Source: Microcaldota archaeon
Lineage (GTDB): Archaea > Micrarchaeota > Micrarchaeia > Micrarchaeales > CABMGC01
Direction of reading: 5' to 3'
Length of the DNA: 32,786 bases
Assembly: GCA_021845465.1 (NCBI GenBank)
Contig: JAKBRL010000012.1
Span: forward strand, 1 to 32,786
Shown piece after piece: positions 14,389 to 21,412 of the stretch; the first letter of the stretch is position 1; each line of letters starts with the position of its first letter. The position numbers were made by a program, and so were the translations under genes. The notes beneath the pieces were generated by a model. That model searched no databases, was not told the origin of the DNA, and saw only the letters and a program-made list of their open reading frames with translations.

Positions 14389-16641
14389 TCACTCTTCAAT
14401 TTTACTTTTTTTCTTTCTCTGGCGCTTCACGCCTTTGGCTCCATTTTCTCTCTTCTTCTTTGTTTCCTTCTTTGCTGCCTTCTTTTCTTGGAGACTCTCT
14501 ACTCCTTCTTTTCCGAGATCGATTTGCTTCGAGACATGGGCATTTGCTGAAGGTACAGAATTGCTGGCAGTTTTAGATTCTTCTTCCTTCTTTTGTTTCC
14601 AGTTCTGCTTTGTCTCGCATTCTGGATTTACGCACATCTCATACACTTTTCCTTTGGCGAAGACCTTTACTCTCGGAGCGCCACACTTCTCGCAGATTTT
14701 ATGCAGGGGCACAATCCTAGCATACTGTGGCAATGGGTATGAATTATTGCATTCCGGCCAGTTGCTGCATCCTACGAACTGCTTGTTGTTTCTGGATTTT
14801 TTTATTATGAGATCTCCTTTTCCGCATTTAGTGCATTTTCCAAGCATATATGCAATCTCGCTCTCCTTGAGCCCGTTGCTGAGGCCTTTGCCTATCTCTC
14901 TTCCATTCTTTTTGAAGGATTCGACTATTTTTGTTATTATCTGCTTTCCCTCGTTTATTATCTCGTCCTTGCTCTTCTGGCCCTTGCTTATCCTTTCCAT
15001 GTCTTTTTCCAGGTTCCTTGTCAAATCCTCGTCAAGGATATCAGGACAGTATATATTAAGGCTTTCGAATACGCTCATCCCGAATTTTGTTACTTCTATT
15101 TTTGCATTTATGATATATCCTCTGTTGAAGAGTGTATCTATTATAGAAGCCCTGGTAGCTTTTGTTCCAAGATCTTTCTTTTCAAGAAGGGCTATGAGGC
15201 TTGCCTTTGTATATCGCTTAGGAGGTTCTGTCTTGCCTTCCTTCATATGTATCTTGTCTGGTGTTATTGCCTCTCCTTTGGAAAGTGCAGGCATCGCGTT
15301 TTCCTCAGGCTTGTAATAATTGTATATTTCCATCCAGCCCTTTGATTTTATGATGTTGCCGCTTGCAGAATACTCTTCGCTTCCTGCTGCCAGGTTAATC
15401 TTGGTGTTGGCAATAGTTGCAGGATCGTCAAAACAAGCAAGGAATCTTTTTGTTATGACATCATAAACAGACTCTTCCTCTGATGACATTTTTTTGGGAA
15501 GCTCACCAGTAGGATAAATCGCAGGATGCGCCTCATCTTCCTTGGCTCCTTCCCTTGGTCTGTATTTTGTTCCTGATATAAGTTTTTTGGCATGGTGCTC
15601 GTACTTGGGATTTTGTGATATCATTGATATGATTCTGGGCAGATTCAGGGTTGCCGGAAGCTTCTGCGATGCGGTTCTTGGATAGGAGATATAGGATTTT
15701 TCATATAGTGACTGGGCGACTGCCAGTGTCCTTGTGGGATCCATCTTCAAAGTCCTGCTTGCCTCCAGCTGCAGTGATGTTAGGTCAAAAGGAGGGAAAG
15801 GATACCTGGTCTCAAGGCTCTCACTGGTTTCTTTTACTACAATCTTGTTTTTTTCAGTCACTGCCAATGCGGATTCGGCATCTTTCTTTTCGAACATGTT
15901 GCCTTTTTTATTCTGAAAGTCGATTCCCTTGAATTTCACTATCACTGTCCAGAAAGGCTTCGACTCGAAGTTTTTTATCTCGAGTTCACGTTTTGAAAGT
16001 ATTCCTAGTGTAGGTCCTTGGACTCTGCCTATGCTCATTACTTTTTTTACTCCTGCAAGATATAGGGAGTTCATCAGAACCCTGCTCATATTTATGCCCC
16101 ATATCCAGTCGAGCATATGCCTCGCCTCTCCCGCATACATGTTGTTGTAATCGAATTTCTCAAGGTTCTCATATGCCTGTTCAAGATCTGGCTTTGTAGT
16201 TGTTGAAAATCTCATCCTTTTCAGATTAGGTGTTTTTTCTTCAAGCTCCTTGTTTGGATCTTTATTTACTATGTCTTTTATCAGATTTGAGCCTATTATA
16301 GTGCCTTCTATGTCGTAGTCGCACGCATTTATAAAGAAGGAGCATTTTCTCCCTATAATTTCAACAGCATCAAGATACTTCTTGGTAAAGTATGCATTCT
16401 TATTTACCTTGTAAGAAGGAGCCCATTCTATTTCGAATGTTGGAAGAGTATAACCTTTCTCTTTCTGGTGCAGGGAGAAGAGATGGCCTGCTGCCGGCAC
16501 AACATATATCTTCTCGCCTTTCCGTTCAAATTCGTAATAAACTACCTGGTTTAGCACATTTGTCTTGGGTTTAGTATCGCTCAGGGAGAGTGCTATTCTC
16601 AGTGCTACGCTGGGCTTTTCTGCTATTATGAGTTTCTCCAT
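14389..16641 (-). CDS. topA: DNA topoisomerase I (type IA)
   Basis: 750 residues from ATG 16641, chosen because EKLIIAEKPSVALRIA is the canonical Toprim start; the frame runs further upstream but only through the preceding gene. The Toprim acidic motif lies in ACDYDIEG, the catalytic tyrosine is Tyr320 in ISYPRTAS, and the C-terminus has two four-Cys zinc ribbons (CTKCG...CSNWPEC and CEKCG...CVNPEC) that help bind single-stranded DNA. The last ~75 residues form a Lys/Glu-rich tail. The enzyme relaxes negative supercoils by single-strand passage; there is no helicase part, so it is not reverse gyrase. It is preceded by a small membrane protein gene (13-base gap) and followed by trmI. Confidence 0.95.
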   Translation of the reverse strand: MEKLIIAEKPSVALRIALSLSDTKPKTNVLNQVVYYEFERKGEKIYVVPAAGHLFSLHQKEKGYTLPTFEIEWAPSYKVNKNAYFTKKYLDAVEIIGRKCSFFINACDYDIEGTIIGSNLIKDIVNKDPNKELEEKTPNLKRMRFSTTTKPDLEQAYENLEKFDYNNMYAGEARHMLDWIWGINMSRVLMNSLYLAGVKKVMSIGRVQGPTLGILSKRELEIKNFESKPFWTVIVKFKGIDFQNKKGNMFEKKDAESALAVTEKNKIVVKETSESLETRYPFPPFDLTSLQLEASRTLKMDPTRTLAVAQSLYEKSYISYPRTASQKLPATLNLPRIISMISQNPKYEHHAKKLISGTKYRPREGAKEDEAHPAIYPTGELPKKMSSEEESVYDVITKRFLACFDDPATIANTKINLAAGSEEYSASGNIIKSKGWMEIYNYYKPEENAMPALSKGEAITPDKIHMKEGKTEPPKRYTKASLIALLEKKDLGTKATRASIIDTLFNRGYIINAKIEVTKFGMSVFESLNIYCPDILDEDLTRNLEKDMERISKGQKSKDEIINEGKQIITKIVESFKKNGREIGKGLSNGLKESEIAYMLGKCTKCGKGDLIIKKSRNNKQFVGCSNWPECNNSYPLPQYARIVPLHKICEKCGAPRVKVFAKGKVYEMCVNPECETKQNWKQKKEEESKTASNSVPSANAHVSKQIDLGKEGVESLQEKKAAKKETKKKRENGAKGVKRQRKKKSKIEE

Positions 16642-16654
16642 TCTATCCTGTCTG

Positions 16655-16888
16655 CTATTTCTTCTCTTTCTTCTGCTTGGGCTTTGGCTGGCTCTTTCCC
16701 TCTGAAGTCTTCTTATCCCTGGATATTCGCAATGACATGTATAGCTCAAGGCATAGTGTTATTACCGCAACCGCATAGAAAATTACTCCTCCTCCGGTAT
16801 ATACATATGCAAGTATTGCTATTATGCTGAAAATTACAACGCCCGCTGCGACTGCAAGGGAGGTCCTTTCACTTTCACTATATTCCAT
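16655..16888 (-). CDS. Small two-helix membrane protein
   Basis: 77 residues: a short acidic N-terminus, two close hydrophobic helices (about residues 10-29 and 33-53) and a strongly basic tail (KPKQKKEKK). The tail predicts a cytosolic C-terminus. No family was recognised. It ends 13 bases before the topA start on the same strand, so it is probably the first gene of a topA-trmI unit; a functional link to topoisomerase is not implied by the sequence. Confidence 0.65.
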   Translation of the reverse strand: MEYSESERTSLAVAAGVVIFSIIAILAYVYTGGGVIFYAVAVITLCLELYMSLRISRDKKTSEGKSQPKPKQKKEKK

Positions 16889-17063
16889 TAAGACACATTA
16901 CTACTTGTCTGAATGCTCAAAGATAAATACTTTTGGTTTGTGCAGAGGAATTGTGGACTCGATGGACATATTCGGCAACTTAGCCAAAGACAGCAGCTTC
17001 ATTACGCGTGCATCATTTTGTAAGGTTAAGACTTCTTGTAGATATTACCATAAGTATGTCAAA

Positions 17064-17143
17064 GGCCGCTTCCATTGATTTTGCTTTGGAGAAGCGGCCC
17101 CTGAATGCCGGCAGGCTCTCTTTTCAGAGTGCCTTAGGCGTCT
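17064..17143 (-). terminator. Two hairpins after the ABC/Ig-repeat operon
   Basis: Following the direction of transcription, a small stem GGC-A-CTCT-GAAA-AGAG-A-GCC overlaps the stop codon (about 17141-17122 downward). It is followed by a strong 9-bp GC-rich stem, GGCCGCTTC/GAAGCGGCC (arms 17091-17099 and 17064-17072, 18-base loop), then TTT. They sit at the end of a four-gene operon, so transcript termination or 3'-end protection is likely; hairpin terminators are uncommon in archaea. Confidence 0.4.
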
Positions 17144-18746
17144 TCTTTTTCTGCAAGCCTCCTTTCACGAATCGCATATACACTACGACTGCTATCACAA
17201 CCACTACAATTATTGCAACGATGTAATTTTCATATGCTGAAACTCCACTTGCAGTGGTGCTGCTGACATATGCAAAATAGTTGTCAGAACCGCTGTAGGT
17301 CTGCTGTGCTGCGCCGTCAGGCTGTTTCCATGTCTCGTATATCGTTACGGGATAAGTTCCAGGAGTTCCCCTTGAGTCTACGCTGACTATGAAGGTCACT
17401 TCTTTTGTCTGGCCCGGCGCAAGATCCTGTATGTATCCGCTTCCAGATACAGGAGTTATTGGATATGTGCTTTGGAAATTAAGCTGCAATCCTTCTGCCG
17501 GTGTCGTTCCTGTGTTTGTTATGGTGAAGTTTATCGGAACTGCAGTCTCTCCGGGAGTTAGTTCATAAGTTGAATTTCCTATCTTGAATGTGGCAGAAGG
17601 CGCTATGCTGATATTCAGGTTCTGCTTCTTGCTGAAAATGCTCTCATAGTTTGTAGAGTAGTAGTTCATTTCAGCAGTGAGTCCTGCGCTTCCTCCGGTA
17701 TAGTTGCTTGCCGCCACAAGCACGCTCTCTGTAACCGACTGGCCTGGAGAGATGCTTCCTACAAAGAAATTATCCACTGAACTGAGAAGGCTTATTCCTC
17801 CTTTAGGCAAGAGAACCAGGCTTACGTTTTTGGCTGTTCCGTATCCTATGTTTTGGACGCTTATCTGAAGTGATTGGTTGTAACCAGAATATAGCGTAGA
17901 TGGATTTGCAGCAATTATTGAGGTTACAAGATCTGGATTCTGTATCTTGACATTTATGGGCTGGTTTATGCTCTGATTGTATTCGGTGCCTTCTGAAGAT
18001 TGGTATGAAACGAGCATAGGCAGGGAATACGTGCCGTTCGCTATCCGGCCATTGGCAAGGTAGGTCGCAGTCACAACCGCTGATCCTTCCGCAGGTATGA
18101 TTCCGACGAAAAAGTTCTTCGACCCTATGACCGAGAAGTCGCTTGTGTTTTCAAGGCTTACTGTCACATTTCTGGCTTTTCCATATCCTGAATTTACAAG
18201 CGAGAATGCAACCTGGGAAGATTCTCCAGGTACCATGTCCTGAGCTGACGGATTTACCTCTATATGTGGATTTCCATGCACATAGAAATTTATAGGCATT
18301 ATCGAAGATCCAGTCACAGTAGTCGAGACTCCTGAAGTTGTCTCTGTTGTCTGGTATGTTGCCACGAGGTTAAGCGTGTAATTTCCAGAGGGAGTGTTCT
18401 TAGGTATATGTATGGAATATGTAAAATAGGATGAAGATCCTCCATAAAGACCTGGGCCTGCACTGCTGAGCAAGTATGGACTGGAAGGCGAGACATTCAG
18501 GATAGGATAGCTTCCTTCCAATTCAAGATTTATGTTGTTGAGAGTGTAGGTATACGAATCATAGAGCTGGAGGCTTATTGTGACATTCTCTCCCGCATAT
18601 ATCGGATTTGGGGCTATCTGCAAATTATAAATGGAGAGAGCATCTACACCGCCTTGTGGAGTTCCCACCGGCGCTGCGTGCAGAAGTGGCATGGCAGTCA
18701 TTGCTGCTATTGACATCAAGAGATAAATCCATATTCGTTTTTCCAT
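17124..18746 (-). CDS. Secreted Ig-like repeat (COG1361/CARDB-NEW3 type) protein with C-terminal anchor
   Basis: 540 residues from ATG 18746, chosen over ATG 18773 because GTGAT stands just before it. A signal peptide (about residues 2-24) leads to several ~100-residue beta-sandwich repeats, recognisable by lines such as YAGENVTISLQL, VPGESSQVAFSLVNSGYGKARNV, YSGYNQSLQISVQNIGYGTAKNV and TPGETAVPINFTITNTG. One transmembrane helix (about 505-525) and a basic end (KGGLQKKK) anchor it. This is the COG1361 'S-layer-like' architecture. Being last in an operon with an ABC-2 exporter, it may be an outward-facing accessory of that transporter or its cargo handler; this is inference. Confidence 0.88.
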   Translation of the reverse strand: MEKRIWIYLLMSIAAMTAMPLLHAAPVGTPQGGVDALSIYNLQIAPNPIYAGENVTISLQLYDSYTYTLNNINLELEGSYPILNVSPSSPYLLSSAGPGLYGGSSSYFTYSIHIPKNTPSGNYTLNLVATYQTTETTSGVSTTVTGSSIMPINFYVHGNPHIEVNPSAQDMVPGESSQVAFSLVNSGYGKARNVTVSLENTSDFSVIGSKNFFVGIIPAEGSAVVTATYLANGRIANGTYSLPMLVSYQSSEGTEYNQSINQPINVKIQNPDLVTSIIAANPSTLYSGYNQSLQISVQNIGYGTAKNVSLVLLPKGGISLLSSVDNFFVGSISPGQSVTESVLVAASNYTGGSAGLTAEMNYYSTNYESIFSKKQNLNISIAPSATFKIGNSTYELTPGETAVPINFTITNTGTTPAEGLQLNFQSTYPITPVSGSGYIQDLAPGQTKEVTFIVSVDSRGTPGTYPVTIYETWKQPDGAAQQTYSGSDNYFAYVSSTTASGVSAYENYIVAIIVVVVIAVVVYMRFVKGGLQKKKTPKAL

Positions 18747-18794
18747 ATTATCACATTGTTTTATTTTTTCCATTAAGTATCAAATCTGGTTCAT

Positions 18795-19901
18795 TTAGTC
18801 TATAGTATTTTTGAAGAGGGCGAAGCTTATTATGATGCCCAATATGGCAAATATAATAACAACACTGAAATCCAGGATGATCTGCCCCACGGGGAAGTAT
18901 CCATTCAGCATTACGCTCCTTATTCCGTTTGTTGCATACGTGAGTGGGTCTCCTATGTTGAATGGCTGAAGGATGGGCGGAAATGATGAAGAAGGAAAGA
19001 ATGCGCCTGAAAGGAACCATGCAGGCATTGTTATAGACTGTGCAACTATAGTGTATACTTCTATGGTTTTTATCCTTGAGCCGAGCATTATCGCTATGCC
19101 GCTGAATGCTGCGCCTACTAGTACTATCAATGGAATTATCCATATAAGCCCAGCCACGCCCATAGCCACGCTTCCGCCTAGAACCAGCCCAAGGCCAAGC
19201 GCAAGTATTCCGTATATCATGGATTGAAGAGTTCCTGAGAATAGTTTTCCTAATACTATTGCATTCTTGTTTATCGGAGTTATAAGAAAAGATTTTATGT
19301 TCCCTAGCTGCCTGTCGACTATTATGGACATGCCTCCGCCAAAGACAGCGCCGAAGGCAACAGACATGAGTATCACACCCGCTATCAGGAAGTCCCTGTA
19401 GCTGCTGTTTGTTCCTTGCGTCGAAACTGCATTCACATCGCTTTGTATAGAAACGCTGCTGATCTGCCCTGAACTGTATTTAGCTGCAGTCTGTTCTATA
19501 AAAGGTATAGCAACTCCTGATTCTGAGAATTGGCTTGTCGCATAATAAACGTATACGCTAGGCTGGCCGTCACTGCTTTTTGGGAAAGAGGGCATTATAA
19601 CTATCAGTGAAGATATGCTTCCTGCACGCAGCATTGCAAGGCCTTCCTGCTCATTTGTCACTGCTTTGATATTAAGCGTACTTCCTGATTCCAGGCTATT
19701 CAGGAATTGGTTTGATACCTGGCTGTTTGCATAGTTTGCTACAGCTACAGGTATATTGTTAACGCTGCTGCCCAGATTGCCAAAGAATATGATTATTATA
19801 AGGGGAAACATCATTGAGCGGATTATATTTGTCCTGAGATTGCTCTTGAATATCAGCATTTCCCTTGTGAATATGGTTATTGAGTCGTATAAAAGTCCCA
19901 T
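18795..19901 (-). CDS. ABC-2 type transporter permease
   Basis: 368 residues. One N-terminal membrane helix (about 26-45) is followed by a ~125-residue extracytoplasmic domain and then five helices in the C-terminal half (from about residue 168 to 363), the classic ABC-2/DrrB-like fold. GSRIKTIEVYT and FPPILQPFNIGDPLTYATNGIR fit the family's conserved C-terminal region. It pairs with the ATPase gene, whose stop lies one base before its ATG (TGAGATG). It probably exports a hydrophobic compound, lipid or surface polymer; the substrate is unknown. Confidence 0.92.
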   Translation of the reverse strand: MGLLYDSITIFTREMLIFKSNLRTNIIRSMMFPLIIIIFFGNLGSSVNNIPVAVANYANSQVSNQFLNSLESGSTLNIKAVTNEQEGLAMLRAGSISSLIVIMPSFPKSSDGQPSVYVYYATSQFSESGVAIPFIEQTAAKYSSGQISSVSIQSDVNAVSTQGTNSSYRDFLIAGVILMSVAFGAVFGGGMSIIVDRQLGNIKSFLITPINKNAIVLGKLFSGTLQSMIYGILALGLGLVLGGSVAMGVAGLIWIIPLIVLVGAAFSGIAIMLGSRIKTIEVYTIVAQSITMPAWFLSGAFFPSSSFPPILQPFNIGDPLTYATNGIRSVMLNGYFPVGQIILDFSVVIIFAILGIIISFALFKNTID

Positions 19902-19902
19902 C

Positions 19903-20913
19903 TCATCGCCTGCCTACAAGTCCCATCTTGGCCATATTCTTTCCGGCCTTCTGGTCTCCTGTAGAATCTCTTATGCTTGATCCTGTCAATTTTATGAATA
20001 CGTCATCCATTGTGGGAAGATGCATTCCGATTGTCTGGACATCTATCTTATTCTTTTTGAGTTCTTCGGCTACTTTTATCATCAATTCTAAGTCTATATT
20101 ATCGGTAAGTACAAACAAGTCATCTTTTTCCTCATATTCCATCTTCAGCTTGGATTTGAGAATCTTTGCTGTCTTCTCTTTTTCACCCTGGTTTACCTTG
20201 ATGCTGAGAAGATTGCCTTTTGCCACTCTCTTTTTCAATTCTGAAGCTGTGCCTATTGCCATGACTCTTCCGTGATCGATTATTGCTATGCGATCGCATA
20301 ACTGATCGGCTTCCTCAAGATACTGTGTGGTTAGGATTATGGTTATGCCTTTGCTCCTGAGGCGCTTTATCTCTTCCCACATTCCGACACGGCTCTGTAT
20401 GTCTAGACCGGTTGTGGGCTCATCAAGTATCAGTATCCTTGGTTCTTGAATCATGGATTTTACGAGGTTGAGCCTTCTCTGCATTCCTCCGGAGAACGTG
20501 CCTGCGGCAACGTCTGCAAATGAGATGAGGTTTGCCTCATCGAGAGCATGGTTTACCTTCTCTTCTATCCTATTTTTAGGAATATGGTAAAGCCTTGCAA
20601 ATATGCGGAGGTTGTCCCTCGCGGTGAGATAGCTGTCAACTACAGTCTCCTGAGTCATGAAACCGATAAGCTGCTTTATATTTTTATTGTCCTTTGAATT
20701 GTCATAACCCTCTATTATTATCTTGCCGGAGGTAGGGTGCAATAGGCCGAGTATCATATTCAGTGTGGTGGTTTTTCCTGCCCCGTTGGGCCCGAGTATC
20801 CCGAATATCTCTCCTTTCTTGATTTTGAAGCTTATGTCTTTTACTGCTTCAAAATCGCCGAATTTCTTCTGGAGATTGGTTATTTCGACTGAATATTGGT
20901 CAGACTGACTCAT
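19903..20913 (-). CDS. ABC transporter ATP-binding protein (DrrA-like)
   Basis: 336 residues. Walker A GPNGAGKT at 41-48, a Q-loop in FMTQE, the signature FSGGMQRRLNL, Walker B LILDEPTTGLD and the H-loop region are all present, so it should be an active ATPase. The ~110-residue C-terminal extension (after about residue 220) is typical of the daunorubicin-resistance DrrA subfamily that drives ABC-2 permeases. Its start overlaps the end of the PadR gene by 14 bases, pointing to translational coupling. Confidence 0.95.
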   Translation of the reverse strand: MSQSDQYSVEITNLQKKFGDFEAVKDISFKIKKGEIFGILGPNGAGKTTTLNMILGLLHPTSGKIIIEGYDNSKDNKNIKQLIGFMTQETVVDSYLTARDNLRIFARLYHIPKNRIEEKVNHALDEANLISFADVAAGTFSGGMQRRLNLVKSMIQEPRILILDEPTTGLDIQSRVGMWEEIKRLRSKGITIILTTQYLEEADQLCDRIAIIDHGRVMAIGTASELKKRVAKGNLLSIKVNQGEKEKTAKILKSKLKMEYEEKDDLFVLTDNIDLELMIKVAEELKKNKIDVQTIGMHLPTMDDVFIKLTGSSIRDSTGDQKAGKNMAKMGLVGRR

Positions 20914-21271
20914 AATCCATCAACGCTTTTATATTTGCTATATTCTTCTTCATTTTCAGCTTCGTTTTCAGATTTACTGCTGCTCCCTCTTTAGTTATGT
21001 GGTATTTCTTCTGGATCCTTTTCCCAGAGACTTTCAGTTCAGCTTCGACGAGCTTTATCGATTCCAGGGAATTGAGGACGTTGTATACCTCGCTTTTCTT
21101 GACTAAGTTAAGCACCGGGAGATTAGCCTCCCTTAATTTTTTGTATATGTCATAGGGATATGACTCTTTTCTGGATATTCTGTTCAGTATCACGAATTTA
21201 AGCATCCAGTTCCTCAATGAATTGTCTATATGCTTGCTTACGTTGTATTCTGCTGAGTTTTCTGGTAGCAT
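20900..21271 (-). CDS. PadR-like winged-helix transcriptional regulator
   Basis: 123 residues with the PadR pattern: a helix ending WMLKFVILNRISRKESYPYDIYKKLRE, a recognition helix region SEVYNVLNSLESIKLVEAEL and the wing KRIQKKYHITKEG, then a C-terminal helix. PadR proteins are dimeric repressors, often of ABC-2 exporters encoded beside them and released by the exported compound. It is the first gene of the four-gene operon and its promoter carries a perfect inverted repeat, so autoregulation is likely. Confidence 0.85.
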   Translation of the reverse strand: MLPENSAEYNVSKHIDNSLRNWMLKFVILNRISRKESYPYDIYKKLREANLPVLNLVKKSEVYNVLNSLESIKLVEAELKVSGKRIQKKYHITKEGAAVNLKTKLKMKKNIANIKALMDYESV

Positions 21272-21293
21272 TCTGACACATGGTATAAAGTTA

Positions 21294-21326
21294 TACTATT
21301 CTAATAGTAGAATAATCTATTTATAG
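21294..21326 (-). promoter_or_regulatory. padR operon promoter and operator
   Basis: A TATA box CTATAAATAG (minus strand, 21326-21317) is followed by a perfect 7-bp inverted repeat, TACTATT-CT-AATAGTA, at 21294-21309. The repeat covers the expected transcription start, about 25 bases below the TATA centre. A dimeric regulator bound here would block initiation. The natural candidate is the PadR protein encoded just downstream. Confidence 0.6.
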
Positions 21327-21380
21327 TTATCGCATCTGCTGGAGTTGCAGAAGAAGCAATATTAATATTTATGCGATGAG

Positions 21381-21390
21381 GTTATATACT
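21381..21390 (+). promoter_or_regulatory. leuS TATA box
   Basis: GTTATATACT is centred 27 bases before ATG 21413, predicting a leaderless leuS message. It is divergent from the padR promoter about 55 bases away. Confidence 0.5.
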
Positions 21391-21412
21391 GAATTTATGA
21401 GTTTATGATTTT

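Noticed and set aside
14435..15316. 293-codon open frame antisense to topA
   Set aside because: The product is Phe/Ser/Leu-rich, as expected when reading opposite a Lys/Glu-rich gene; topA has all its motifs here.
16930..17060. Possible C/D-box small RNA opposite this spacer (minus strand ATGATG-like box)
   Set aside because: The C box is imperfect and no matching D box (CTGA) stands at a suitable distance.
16961..17078. 38-codon frame starting ATGGACATATTC
   Set aside because: No ribosome site or TATA box at the right spacing, no family resemblance, and it ends inside the strong hairpin.
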